A stretch of 64,000 nt of DNA from Nocardia abscessus (GTDB lineage Bacteria > Actinomycetota > Actinomycetes > Mycobacteriales > Mycobacteriaceae): contig NZ_JADLQO010000005.1 in the NCBI RefSeq assembly GCF_015477775.1, positions 310,001 through 374,000 on the forward strand. Direction: 5' to 3'. Of this stretch, positions 18,281 through 26,561 are shown piece by piece (the stretch's first letter is position 1; every line of letters begins with the position of its first letter). The notes beneath the pieces are model-generated. The model saw only the letters and a program-made list of their open reading frames with translations. It was not told where the DNA came from and ran no database searches. The translations under genes and the position numbers were made by a program.

Positions 18281-18937
18281 ATGGCGACCTTGCGTATTCC
18301 CCGCCGTTTCAACGGACCGCCCGACTCCGGCAACGGCGGCTATGTGGCCGGTCTGCTCGCCGAGCAGCGCGACGAGGCGACAGCGACCGTGATCCTGCGC
18401 AGCCCCCCGCCGCTGGAGACGCCGCTCGACGTGCGCGAGGACCGGCTGTACGACGACGACACGCTGATCGCCGAGTCGAAGAGCGGCGGACTCGAGCGGG
18501 ACGCGCCGCACGCTGTTCCGTTCGCCGACGCGGTAGCGGCATCGCGCGGCTACACGAGCATCGAGATGTTCGCGTCCTGTTTCGTCTGCGGCAGCGGGCG
18601 GGCCGACGGGCTGCGCATCGAACCCGGTCGCGTGGACGAGGCCCGGGTAGCCGCGCCGTGGGTTCCCGACCAGACCGTCCCGCTGGGGCCGCCACTGCTG
18701 TGGGCCGCAATGGACTGCCCCGGCGGCTGGTCGCTGCCCGGCATGCTGGAACGTCCCGCCCTGCTGGGCTCGATGACCGCCACCGTGCGCGATGTGCCCG
18801 AGGTCGGTGAGCGCTGCGTCGTCGTCGGCGAGTTCCACGGCGAGCAGGGCCGCAAGTGCTGGGCCTCCACCGCGGTCTACGGCGCCGACGAACGCCTGCT
18901 CGGGCAGGCCGAGCAGGTCTGGATCCGGCTGAGGTGA
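18281..18937 (+). CDS. Hotdog-fold (thioesterase-like) conserved protein
   Basis: This 218-residue protein starts RRFNGPPDSGNGGYVAGLLA. It contains a CFVCGSGRADGLRI motif and ends with hotdog-like strands (GERCVVVGEF...KCWASTAVYG). This pattern is typical of conserved actinobacterial proteins assigned to the hotdog/thioesterase superfamily. The substrate is unknown and I see no certain catalytic residues. ATG 18281 is used; a GTG three codons upstream is possible. Its stop lies inside the first unit of a tandem repeat that separates it from the convergent gene. Confidence 0.7.
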   Translation: MATLRIPRRFNGPPDSGNGGYVAGLLAEQRDEATATVILRSPPPLETPLDVREDRLYDDDTLIAESKSGGLERDAPHAVPFADAVAASRGYTSIEMFASCFVCGSGRADGLRIEPGRVDEARVAAPWVPDQTVPLGPPLLWAAMDCPGGWSLPGMLERPALLGSMTATVRDVPEVGERCVVVGEFHGEQGRKCWASTAVYGADERLLGQAEQVWIRLR

Positions 18938-19033
18938 CTACTCCTCGGGTGACTACTCCTCGGGTGACGGACTACTGCTCGGGTGACGGACTACTGCTCG
19001 GGTGACGGACTACTGCTCGGGTGACTACTGCTT
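18933..19033. repeat. 15/19-bp tandem repeat between two convergent stop codons
   Basis: Three perfect 19-bp copies of GGGTGACGGACTACTGCTC occupy 18962-18980, 18981-18999 and 19000-19018. Two 14-15-bp versions (GGGTGACTACTCCTC) precede them and a partial GGGTGACTACTGCTT follows. The first unit carries the TGA stop of the hotdog gene and the last the TAG stop of the acidic gene on the other strand. It looks like slippage growth of the terminal sequence. The unit lacks spacers, so it is not a CRISPR array. Confidence 0.9.
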
Positions 19034-20284
19034 GTCGAGCCGGGACTCCAGGTTGCGTTCCAGCTCGCGCCAGGCCTGGGCCTCGGCGGTGAACGGCGGG
19101 TTCGGCGCCAACCGGGTGGGGTCGGGGTTCAGCAGGTAGGAGACATACCAGCCCAGCGGGGTGGATTGGGCCAGGGCCTGCTCCACCGTGTCGTCGTCGG
19201 CGTAGTCGGCGGCGTCGGTGAACAACTCGACCGCCAAGTCGAGCTGTTCGATGTCGACCGCCTCCGGGCCTTCGGCCAGGTCCTCGGCCAGACCGGGCAG
19301 CACGTAGACGTTCTCGTCGGTGACCTCGACCTCCAGCGAGCCGTCCACCGCCGCGGTCTGCACGTCGGCGAAGGTGCTCACGCGGGCCAGATCGTGCTCG
19401 TGGTCGTCGGCGAGGTAGCGGGCCAGCGCGCGTTCGGAGGAGAACACCGTGATCGCGCCCTTGGTGCCCAGGAAGATCGGTTCGTCATCGAGGTAACAGC
19501 GCAGTGTGAAGACGCTGCCCTCGGACGTGATGATCTTGACCGGGTCGATGCCGACCTCGTGCCAGAACGACTCGTCCTCGTCTTCGTCGTCCTCCTCGTC
19601 GTCTTCCGCTTCGAGGTCGACGGGCTCGAACTCCTCGTCTTCGTCGCTGTCGGCCGCGTCGTCGGCGTCCACGACGTTCTCCTCGGCGGCCAGCAGTTCG
19701 GCTTCGGCGACCGCGACGGCCTTGGCGTCGACCTCGGGCGTCTGCACGACGGAGTCGATGGCGTCCAGTACGTCGTCCCAGCCCTTGGCGATGGCGGCGC
19801 CGATCTGGTCCCACAGTTCCTCGCCGTCGCGACCGACGAAGGCGTTCACGCCGCCGGGCAGCGCGCCGAGCACCGGATGGGAACCGAAGAACTTGGTGAC
19901 CGTCTCTAGTTCGCACACCTCGCCGATGTTGCGCACCATGCCGAGGGTGTCCTCCAGCTCGGCGACGGTGTCCACGTCCGGATCGCCGGCCGCCAGCTCC
20001 GGCACGGCGACCAGATCGAAGGAGAAATTCTCCTCCGGCTCCAGTTCGACCGCCGAGAGACCCGCGACCACCTTCCACGCCGGATGGTCGATGAGGTCGT
20101 TGTCGGTGTTCGTGCGGATGAACGCGGCCAGCTCCGCCACGGACTCGAAACCGTAGAGGGCGTCCTCGTGACCGAGGAACGCCTCCCACTCGTCGTCACC
20201 GTCTCGCCAGCGCGGTGCCCACAAGGTGACGAGATCGCCGTCGGTCAGGCCGAGCTCGATCGGGACGATGTCTCCAGAAGCCAT
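19025..20284 (-). CDS. Conserved acidic actinobacterial protein (Rv3311-like)
   Basis: This 419-residue cytoplasmic protein is strongly acidic, especially in the run at residues 205-240 (DDAADSDEDEEFEPVD and then EDDEEDDEDEDE). It has two similar alpha/beta halves: GDLVTLWAPRW...VAELAAFIRT at the N-terminus and SVFTLRCYLDD...SERALARYLAD after the acid run. This suggests an internal duplication joined by the acidic hinge. From memory it corresponds in context and length to M. tuberculosis Rv3311, often labelled primosomal protein without proof. Function is unknown. No signal peptide or membrane segment is visible. Confidence 0.75.
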   Translation of the reverse strand: MASGDIVPIELGLTDGDLVTLWAPRWRDGDDEWEAFLGHEDALYGFESVAELAAFIRTNTDNDLIDHPAWKVVAGLSAVELEPEENFSFDLVAVPELAAGDPDVDTVAELEDTLGMVRNIGEVCELETVTKFFGSHPVLGALPGGVNAFVGRDGEELWDQIGAAIAKGWDDVLDAIDSVVQTPEVDAKAVAVAEAELLAAEENVVDADDAADSDEDEEFEPVDLEAEDDEEDDEDEDESFWHEVGIDPVKIITSEGSVFTLRCYLDDEPIFLGTKGAITVFSSERALARYLADDHEHDLARVSTFADVQTAAVDGSLEVEVTDENVYVLPGLAEDLAEGPEAVDIEQLDLAVELFTDAADYADDDTVEQALAQSTPLGWYVSYLLNPDPTRLAPNPPFTAEAQAWRELERNLESRLDKQ

Positions 20285-20310
20285 GTGCGGAAGCCTATCG
20301 ACCTTCCGCG

Positions 20311-20658
20311 TCAGGCACTATCCGGCCCGCCCCCATTCGCTCCCGCGGGCGGCTGTCCGGCCGGGACGAATGACTCGTTCAGTGTCGCAACGACCTTGGA
20401 CCGCTGCGCGCCGGCGTCCTCGGCGGCCTGCCTGCACGCCCACACGATCAGCTGCCCGACCTCGGCCGGCGGCAGCGACGTGACCGATTCCGCCAGGTTG
20501 AGGCCGACCAGTGCGCCGTCGCTGTTCACCTCGACGCTCACCGCGCCGTCCTCGGAGGTGAAACGCCCGCGCACCTGCTTCAACCCGTACAGCGCGGCTT
20601 CCAGCGCCTCCAGTTTCTGGGTAGCCGACGCCACCAGGGCGTCCATCTCCGCGCTCAT
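20311..20658 (-). CDS. YbaB/EbfC-family protein of the ESX-like module
   Basis: This 115-residue protein has the YbaB layout: a first helix (MDALVASATQKLEALEAALYGLK), a beta section (GAVSVEVNSDGALVGLNLAE) and a long helix (PPAEVGQLIVWACRQAAEDAGAQ). A Pro/Gly tail follows. Its start overlaps the preceding gene by 4 nt, so it is translationally coupled at the end of the four-gene module 22427 to 20311. It mirrors the YbaB-like gene at 8788 in the toxin locus. The functional role is not established. Confidence 0.78.
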   Translation of the reverse strand: MSAEMDALVASATQKLEALEAALYGLKQVRGRFTSEDGAVSVEVNSDGALVGLNLAESVTSLPPAEVGQLIVWACRQAAEDAGAQRSKVVATLNESFVPAGQPPAGANGGGPDSA

Positions 20659-20996
20659 ACCGGCCTCATCCAGCTCGTCGGTCCCGTGTCCGCGTCATCG
20701 ATCCGGTCCAGTTCGTCCACCGCCTGCTGGCGGGTGGGCAGGCCGAGCCGGTCGAGGATGTCCGAGGGCATGCCCGCCTCGGCGAGCAGTTCGCGCCGCC
20801 GCGCCCTGGCCGCGATGGCGGAGCGCTGGGTGAGCCGCAGGATCTCGTTGGCGAGCGACTGTGCGCCGTAACGGTATTCGCTGCGCTCGAACTTGATCTC
20901 CACCGGCATGCCCTGATCGGTCGCGCGGACCGAGATGGTGCCCGACCGATTGCTGCTGGCTGCGACCGTGACGTTGGGGACCTGGGGTCGGGTCAT
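20655..20996 (-). CDS. Small conserved protein of the ESX-like module, function unknown
   Basis: This 113-residue protein has a beta-rich N-terminal half (VTVAASSNRSGTISVRATDQ, then MPVEIKFERSEYRYGAQSLA) and a basic helical C-terminal half (RLTQRSAIAARARRRELL). It overlaps the NlpC/P60 gene and the YbaB-like gene by 4 nt each. I do not recognise a named family. The beta strands followed by helix recall a compact YbaB-like fold, but that is a guess. Coupling implies it works with the hydrolase and its YbaB-like neighbour. Confidence 0.65.
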   Translation of the reverse strand: MTRPQVPNVTVAASSNRSGTISVRATDQGMPVEIKFERSEYRYGAQSLANEILRLTQRSAIAARARRRELLAEAGMPSDILDRLGLPTRQQAVDELDRIDDADTGPTSWMRPV

Positions 20997-22102
20997 GTCG
21001 TCGGCCTGTAGAAGCCGTAGAAGTCCATGCCTGAGTTCTCCGTTCGAATCGAGCTGATCTGGACCGGGTCACCCGCCTCGACCAACTGTCCGTTGCCGAT
21101 CACCATGGCCACGTGGCCGTCCCAGATCGCGAGGTCGCCGGGCATCAGATCACCGGCCGACACCGGTGAGGCTCCGTTGCCCTGCTCGGCCGCGAGCCGG
21201 GGCAGGTCGACGCCCGCCTCGCCGTAGGCGTACTTGGTGAGCCCACTGCAGTCCAAACCCGCACCCGGGCTGTTGCCGCCCCAGACGTAGGGCGTGCCGA
21301 CGGCGCCGATCGCCGACCGCACCGCCGTGGCGGCCTGCTCGTTGGGCGCCTCCACGACACTGCCGTCGGGCAGCGTGATCTTCACGCCCTTGCCGTCGTC
21401 GGCCGTCCCCGACGAACCGGTGTCCGGCCTGGGCGTACCCGACGTGTCGGGTGTGCCGCGGGAACTGCGCGAGGACTGCGACTGGACCGGTGTGGCCATC
21501 ACGGTGCTCAGCAACGAGCCCGCGCTGGTGAGCGCGCCGGATGCGGTGGACACCGCTTGCTGCACACCGGCAGCGGGCACACCGGCGAGCGAGGGGGTGG
21601 TCGGCGGCGGGGTCAGGTCGTTCATCGACGCGGTGTGCGTCTGCAATTCGTTCTGGACCCGGCCGACGACATTGAGCGCCTGGTTGAGATGGTCGATCGC
21701 CGAGCCGACGAGCACCGTCAGCCCCTCCGGCGTCGCCAGGACCGGACCCATGCTCGCCGCGGTGTTCACGAAGGACTGCGCGATGTCGGTGAGATCCTTC
21801 TGCCCCGTCTCGACCTCGCCCGCGGCCTGGTTCACGACCGTGGCCATCTCGTTGCCGCGATCGGAGATGGTGGCCGCGGAAGTCTGCACGCGCAGCGCCT
21901 TGGCGGTGGCCGCGTCGGCGGCGCGGCCGTCCCACGCGGCGTTCATTCCGTTGATGCTGTCGCGGCCCATCTGATGGATCTGGTCGACAACGGCCGAGGT
22001 GCTGCGTAGCGCGTCGGTGGGGCCGCCCGTGGGCAGCACGCCGCTGCCGAAGCTGGCGAGCAGGTCGAGGATGGGTTGTGCGAGCGCGTTGACGTCGATC
22101 AC
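20993..22102 (-). CDS. NlpC/P60 peptidoglycan endopeptidase with helical ESX-like N-terminus
   Basis: This 369-residue protein has a helical N-terminal region (1-190) with the pattern of WXG-like ESX substrates (MNAAWDGRAADAATAKAL). A Ser/Thr/Pro linker spans 190-240, and residues 250-369 form an NlpC/P60 domain. Catalytic Cys lies in GLDCSGLTKYAYG and catalytic His in WDGHVAMVIGNGQ. GTPYVWGGNSPGAG is the family entry motif. No Sec signal peptide is visible, so export by type VII secretion is plausible but inferred. It should cut peptide stems of cell-wall peptidoglycan. The start is GTG 22102, 4 bp after the EspC-like stop. Confidence 0.85.
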   Translation of the reverse strand: MIDVNALAQPILDLLASFGSGVLPTGGPTDALRSTSAVVDQIHQMGRDSINGMNAAWDGRAADAATAKALRVQTSAATISDRGNEMATVVNQAAGEVETGQKDLTDIAQSFVNTAASMGPVLATPEGLTVLVGSAIDHLNQALNVVGRVQNELQTHTASMNDLTPPPTTPSLAGVPAAGVQQAVSTASGALTSAGSLLSTVMATPVQSQSSRSSRGTPDTSGTPRPDTGSSGTADDGKGVKITLPDGSVVEAPNEQAATAVRSAIGAVGTPYVWGGNSPGAGLDCSGLTKYAYGEAGVDLPRLAAEQGNGASPVSAGDLMPGDLAIWDGHVAMVIGNGQLVEAGDPVQISSIRTENSGMDFYGFYRPTT

Positions 22103-22106
22103 AGGC

Positions 22107-22427
22107 TCACTCCAGCTCGCCGGCCGCGTTCCGCAGGGCGCCGGCGTGGGCGGCGTCGGTCTCGGTGAGAACGGTGGCCGCGCCGGTGGCCGCGCCGCCC
22201 ATACTGGTCAGCACCGCCGACAGCTGGCCGATCGCCGCGACGTGACCCGCGTGCGCCGCGGCGTAGGCGGCCATGAAGTCACCGCCGATCAGCCCCATGA
22301 TCGGACCGAGTAGCGCGGGCTCCGCCGCCGCGGCGCTCGCTCCCGCCGTCGCCATCTCACCCGCCATGACGTGGGCGGTCGCGCCGTAGGCCGCAATGCC
22401 CTCGGTGTCCGCCGACATCTTTCGCAT
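22107..22427 (-). CDS. EspC-like type VII secretion-associated small protein
   Basis: This 106-residue, Ala-rich, all-helical protein (GIAAYGATAHVMAGEMATAG ... GALRNAAGELE) has the size and composition of EspC-like (DUF2580-type) ESX-associated proteins. It is the first gene of the NlpC/P60 module. ATG 22427 has GGGGGAAG about 5 nt upstream; an ATG 15 nt further up is possible. It probably pairs with the helical N-terminus of the next protein for export, which is inference. The gene diverges from upp across 144 bp. Confidence 0.7.
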   Translation of the reverse strand: MRKMSADTEGIAAYGATAHVMAGEMATAGASAAAAEPALLGPIMGLIGGDFMAAYAAAHAGHVAAIGQLSAVLTSMGGAATGAATVLTETDAAHAGALRNAAGELE

Positions 22428-22571
22428 CAGAGCTTCCCCCATCTGTCGTTCCCAGGCAGAGTACGTCATCCACTTGGTTCGACGCGCGCGGTTCCGGTTC
22501 GGTTCCGTCGCTTCGCAAAAAAGTCCGGTGGCGTTCGGCGGCGCGCCCGCGACCGACCTTATCGTTCCCTC

Positions 22572-23195
22572 ATGCGCACCCACACCGTGGACCATCCACT
22601 CGTCGCCGCCCTGCTCACCACGATGCGGGACGAGCGAACGGCGAATCCGGCTTTCCGTGCCGCACTGCGTGATCTGACCGGGATCCTGATCTACGAGGCG
22701 CTGCGCGACGCGGAGGTCGAGCGTTTCGAGATCGTCACTCCGGTCGCCCCGACCGAGGGCATCCGGCTGGCCCGGCCGCCGCTGCTGGTGCCGGTGCTGC
22801 GCGCCGGGCTCGGCATGGTGGACGCGGCCGCCGAGTTGATCCCGGACGCCAGGATCGGATTCGTCGGCCTGGCCCGCGACGAGGACAGCCACCTGCCGGT
22901 GCCGTACATGGAATCGCTGCCCGCCGATCTCGCCGGTCTGCCGGTCTTCGTGCTCGACCCGATGCTCGCCACGGGCGGCTCGATGCGCCACACCCTGCAG
23001 CTGCTCGCGGCGCGCGGAGCCACCGACATCACCGCGGTCTGTGTCGTTGCGGCTCCGGAAGGCGTTGCGGCACTGGCCGACTCGGGACTTCCGGTACGGC
23101 TGGTCACGGCCGTCGTCGACGCGGGCCTGAACGAGAACGCCTACATCGTGCCCGGTCTCGGCGATGCGGGCGACCGGCAGTTCGGACCGCGCTGA
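22572..23195 (+). CDS. upp: Uracil phosphoribosyltransferase
   Basis: This 207-residue enzyme makes UMP from uracil and PRPP. It has the dimerisation and substrate motif VPVLRAGLGMVDA, the PRPP loop DPMLATGGSM and the uracil-binding YIVPGLGDAGDRQFG. It completes the pyrimidine salvage route with cdd and deoA. ATG 22572 is used; the upstream in-frame extension has no similarity. It converges with pmmB. Confidence 0.97.
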   Translation: MRTHTVDHPLVAALLTTMRDERTANPAFRAALRDLTGILIYEALRDAEVERFEIVTPVAPTEGIRLARPPLLVPVLRAGLGMVDAAAELIPDARIGFVGLARDEDSHLPVPYMESLPADLAGLPVFVLDPMLATGGSMRHTLQLLAARGATDITAVCVVAAPEGVAALADSGLPVRLVTAVVDAGLNENAYIVPGLGDAGDRQFGPR

Positions 23196-23210
23196 TCCGC
23201 GGCGGGCGGG

Positions 23211-24707
23211 TCAGAACCGCTGACAGAAGTCGCGCAGCGCCGAAAGACGCACGCGCGCAGCCTCACGCGCGACCGGGAGATCGGCGTGCGAGCCGACCGG
23301 TTCGACCACCTCCAGATAGCACTTGAGCTTCGGCTCGGTGCCCGAAGGACGGACGACCACGCGGGAGGAGCCGCCCTCGAAGATCAGTGCGTCGGTGCGC
23401 ATCCGGCCCCGCACCTGGAGTTGATCGGTGTATTTCACCGGTTCGCCCGCGATCTCGCCCGGCGGGTTCGCCCGCAGCCGGTCGACCACCGCCGCGGCGT
23501 CGGCGGCCGAGGCCAGGCGCAGCGACACCTGGTCGCCCGCGTGCAGGCCGAATTCCACCGCGTAGTCGTCGAGCTCGCCGTCCAGGTCGCGGCCCGCCGC
23601 CTTCAGCCGGGCCACCAGGTCGGCGAAGAGCACGGCGGCGGAGATGCCGTCCTTGTCCCGCACCGCCGCCGGGTCGACGCAATGGCCGATCGCCTCCTCG
23701 TAGGCGTAGACCAAGCCGTCGCCGGCACGGGCCAGCCATTTGAATCCCGTGAGCGTTTCCGCGTAGCGGCCGCCGCGCGCCGGAGCGAGCTTCGACAGCA
23801 GCCGCGAGGACACGATGGTCGTCGCAACCAGTGCGTCGGCCGCAGCGGTGCGTAGCACGCAGTCGCCGAGCAGCACACCGGTCTCGTCGCCGCGCAGCAT
23901 CCGCCAGGTGCCGTCGCGCCGCGGCACGCCCACCGCGCACCGATCCGCGTCCGGGTCCAGCGCGATCGCCAGGTCGGCGCCGACCCGGGCGGCCGTCGCG
24001 AGCAGCAGGTCGGTCGCACCGGGTTCCTCCGGGTTCGGGAACGCGACGGTGGGGAAGTCGGGGTCCGGCTCGAACTGTTCCGCGACCACGTGGACGTCGG
24101 GAAAACCCGCCGCGCCGAGGGCTTCGACCGCGAGATCGCCGCCGACGCCGTGCAGCGGGGTGAGTGCGATCCGGATCCCGGCGCGCTCGCCCGATCCGCC
24201 GATCCGAGTGGGCAATTCGGCCACCCGGCGCACATAACGCCGCACCATGTCGTCATCCGCGGGGGCGACCGGCGTACGGCCGATCGGCTCGGACACCGCC
24301 TCGATGCAGCGCTCGATCTCGGCGTCGGCCGGGGCGATCAGCTGCGACCCGCCGTCGAGGTAGACCTTGTAGCCGTTGTCGGAGGCCGGATTGTGCGAAG
24401 CGGTGATCTGGACGCCCGCGACGGCGCCCAGCTCGCGCACCGCGTACGCGACCACCGGGGTGGGCAGCGGACGCGGCAGCAGCGTCACCGGAAAGCCCGC
24501 CGCCGCAAAGATTTCCGCGGTCGCAGCGGCGAATTCCGCGGAGCCGTGCCTGGCGTCGCGGCCCACCACCACCGCGCCGCCGCCGAGGCAGCGGTCGCGC
24601 AGCCACGCGACGATTCCCGCGGTCGCCCTGCTCACCGTGGTGACGTTCATGCCGTCCGGGCCGTCACGCAGCGGCCCGCGCAGCCCTGCCGTGCCGAAGC
24701 GCAGCAT
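23211..24707 (-). CDS. pmmB: Phosphomannomutase/phosphoglucomutase-family protein (PmmB)
   Basis: This 498-residue alpha-D-phosphohexomutase starts RFGTAGLRGPL. The catalytic phosphoserine loop is TASHNPASDNGYKVY, the metal loop DPDADRCAVGV, the sugar-binding loop EEAIG and the phosphate-binding end VRPSGTEPKLKCYLEV. It interconverts hexose (or pentose) 1- and 6-phosphates. Co-location with nucleoside phosphorylases suggests it may act on ribose or deoxyribose phosphates, which is inference. Its ATG directly follows the deoD stop (TAGATG), so the two are co-transcribed. Confidence 0.93.
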   Translation of the reverse strand: MLRFGTAGLRGPLRDGPDGMNVTTVSRATAGIVAWLRDRCLGGGAVVVGRDARHGSAEFAAATAEIFAAAGFPVTLLPRPLPTPVVAYAVRELGAVAGVQITASHNPASDNGYKVYLDGGSQLIAPADAEIERCIEAVSEPIGRTPVAPADDDMVRRYVRRVAELPTRIGGSGERAGIRIALTPLHGVGGDLAVEALGAAGFPDVHVVAEQFEPDPDFPTVAFPNPEEPGATDLLLATAARVGADLAIALDPDADRCAVGVPRRDGTWRMLRGDETGVLLGDCVLRTAAADALVATTIVSSRLLSKLAPARGGRYAETLTGFKWLARAGDGLVYAYEEAIGHCVDPAAVRDKDGISAAVLFADLVARLKAAGRDLDGELDDYAVEFGLHAGDQVSLRLASAADAAAVVDRLRANPPGEIAGEPVKYTDQLQVRGRMRTDALIFEGGSSRVVVRPSGTEPKLKCYLEVVEPVGSHADLPVAREAARVRLSALRDFCQRF

Positions 24708-25487
24708 CTACACCCGTTCCAGCACGCCGCGCAGCAGTTTGCCGAGACGCGGAGCCGCGGCGTGCCCTTCGGCGAGCACCTCGGCATGGGACAGATGCGC
24801 GCCGGTGACCCCGGCGGCCAGGTTGGTGACCAGAGAAATGCCGAGCAGCCGGGCACCGAGCGCGCGGCAGGCGATGGCTTCCAGCACAGTGGACATGCCG
24901 ACCAGGTCCGCGCCGATCGTGCGCAGCATCCGGATCTCGGCCGGAGTCTCGTACTGCGGCCCGGTGAGGCCCGCGTAGACGCCCTCGGTCAGGCTCGGAT
25001 CGATCTCCCTGGCCGCCGCCCGCAACTCGGGATCCCACGCGTCGACCAGGTCGACGAAAGTCGCGCCCGCCAGCGGCGTGCGACCGGTCAGGTTGAGATG
25101 GTCGCTGATCAGCACCGGATCGCCCACCCGAAGGCCGGATCGGATGCCGCCCGCGGCGTTGGTCAGCACCACGATCTCCGCGCCCGCCGCCACGGCGGCC
25201 GACACCGGGTGCACCACATCGGCGGGCTGGTAGCCCTCGTAGAGATGCTGGCGGCCCATCAGCAGCAGCACCGCGTTGTCGTCCACCTGGACGGAATGGA
25301 CCACGCCGACATGGCCCTGTGCGGTCGGCGTCCCGAAACCGGGCAGCTCCGGCATCGGCACCGACGCCCGCGGCGCCCCGATCTCCGCGGCCGCGTCCTG
25401 CCAGCCGGACCCCAGCACCACCGCGACCCGGTGGCGTGACACTCCCGTACGTTCGGCGATCGCCTCGGCGGCCTGTTCGGCAAGCAT
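24708..25487 (-). CDS. deoD: Purine nucleoside phosphorylase (trimeric type)
   Basis: This 259-residue protein matches trimeric PNPs: VVLGSGWQDAA (phosphate site), GRQHLYEGY, VLTNAAGGI, LISDHLNLTG, GLTGPQYETPAEIRML and VGMSTVLEAIA. It phosphorolyses inosine and guanosine, linking with add upstream in the window. ATG 25487 was chosen because the longer frame to 25661 runs through an intergenic repeat element. That element ends only about 10-20 bp before the start and probably forms its promoter or leader. Confidence 0.95.
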   Translation of the reverse strand: MLAEQAAEAIAERTGVSRHRVAVVLGSGWQDAAAEIGAPRASVPMPELPGFGTPTAQGHVGVVHSVQVDDNAVLLLMGRQHLYEGYQPADVVHPVSAAVAAGAEIVVLTNAAGGIRSGLRVGDPVLISDHLNLTGRTPLAGATFVDLVDAWDPELRAAAREIDPSLTEGVYAGLTGPQYETPAEIRMLRTIGADLVGMSTVLEAIACRALGARLLGISLVTNLAAGVTGAHLSHAEVLAEGHAAAPRLGKLLRGVLERV

Positions 25488-25500
25488 GATCGTCACGATA

Positions 25501-25597
25501 GCTGTGTTTGTTTGGCAGCGCCTGCGGCGCTGCGGGTTCGCGGCCCCCTTGTGGCCGCGAACGGCGCATGCTCGGTCTCGCTTCGCTCGAAACCTTG
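25501..25597 (-). repeat. Dispersed hairpin element upstream of deoD (copy 1)
   Basis: The element contains an 8-bp hairpin (GCAGCGCC / GGCGCTGC, loop 3 nt, 25515-25533) with GTTTGTTT on the gene side. The outer part reads GTTCGCGGCCCCCTTGTGGC and CGGTCTCGCTTCGCTCGAAA. Two long blocks are identical to copy 3 at 36818-36980. Copy 3 carries an extra hairpin of roughly 65 bp that this copy lacks. Oriented toward the deoD start, it is adjacent to the ATG. Confidence 0.85.
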
Positions 25598-25711
25598 GGT
25601 AGGGGTGATGGGGTGCGCCGGGTGGGCGGGCTCGATTTCGGTTTGGGTGGGGTGCGGGCAACTGCTACCCGTGAGTAGGTAGGTCTGCCGTGGCCCGTTA
25701 CTCTGCACCGC

Positions 25712-26416
25712 ATGCCGTATCTCGAACGCCAAGGTGAAGTGTTCGTCGTGTACCTCGGCGCCGAGGGAACCACGGACAGCGAGAACCGTTTCCACCCGGA
25801 CTGGATCGACGCATTCCACGGGCTGCTGGACGAGGTCGAGAGTTCCGAGGGGCCCGCCGCGCTGGTGACCACCGCGACGGGGAAGTTCTACAGCAACGGT
25901 TTGGACACCGATTGGCTGTTCGGCAATCTGGACAAGATGCACGGCTACCTCGACCGCGTGCACTCGCTCTACACCCGCCTGCTCGCCTTCCCGCTGCCGA
26001 CCGTGGCGGCGATCAACGGCCACGCTTTCGGCGCGGGCGCCATGCTGGCCACCTCGCACGACTTCCGGGTGATGCGCGCCGATCGCGGCTTCTACTGCCT
26101 GCCCGAGGTGCACCTGGGCATGCCGTTCACCATCGGGATGAACGCCCTGCTCACCGAGCGGCTGACCAACCAGGTCTGCGTGCAGGCGATGACCACCGGC
26201 CACCGTTACGCGGCCGACGAGGCGATCGCCGCGGGCATCGTGGACGGCAAGGCCGACGCCGCCGAGTTGCTCGCGACCGCCGTCGAGCGGGCAGCCGCGC
26301 TGGCGAGCAACCGCAAGCCGAACCTGCCCGTGATCAAGCGCGCCCTGCACGCGAAGGCGCTGGCCGGCCTCGCGGTGCCCACCACCCCGGAGAACCTGGC
26401 GTTCGCCGCGGGCTGA
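25712..26416 (+). CDS. Enoyl-CoA hydratase/isomerase-family protein
   Basis: This 234-residue crotonase-fold protein is somewhat short. The first oxyanion-hole segment is TGKFYSNGLDTDWL, where the usual FSAG-type loop reads YSNGLD. The second is AAINGHAFGAGAMLATSHDF. PEVHLGMPFTIGMNALL follows at the catalytic position. Short members with this pattern include delta3-delta2-enoyl-CoA isomerases, so double-bond isomerisation of fatty acyl-CoA is as likely as hydration. It stands alone on the plus strand between repeat copies 1 and 2. Confidence 0.85.
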   Translation: MPYLERQGEVFVVYLGAEGTTDSENRFHPDWIDAFHGLLDEVESSEGPAALVTTATGKFYSNGLDTDWLFGNLDKMHGYLDRVHSLYTRLLAFPLPTVAAINGHAFGAGAMLATSHDFRVMRADRGFYCLPEVHLGMPFTIGMNALLTERLTNQVCVQAMTTGHRYAADEAIAAGIVDGKADAAELLATAVERAAALASNRKPNLPVIKRALHAKALAGLAVPTTPENLAFAAG

Positions 26417-26421
26417 CCCAC

Positions 26422-26543
26422 TTTCGAGCGTCGCGTTTGCGCGGCCGCCGCGCAAGCGACGAAGGAGCAAGCGGCGCTCGCGCCGACGCGAGCCACAAGA
26501 GGGCCGCGAACCGGCCGCGCCGAAGGCGCGGCAAAACAAACAC
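26422..26543 (+). repeat. Dispersed hairpin element upstream of amiB1 (copy 2)
   Basis: This copy is inverted in the window but has the same orientation relative to its gene as the others. It shows GAAGGAGCAAGCGGC, GCCACAAGAGGGCCGCGAA and the hairpin GCCGCGCC-GAA-GGCGCGGC (26514-26532), then AAAACAAACACA, 18 bp before ATG 26562. The hairpin differs from copies 1 and 3 by a paired A-T to C-G change, so the pairing is kept. Confidence 0.8.
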
Positions 26544-26561
26544 AGTGCGAGACTGTGTTAC

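Noticed and set aside
18933..19033. Possible CRISPR array
   Set aside because: The units are directly adjacent with no spacers, only 15-19 bp long and without cas genes nearby.
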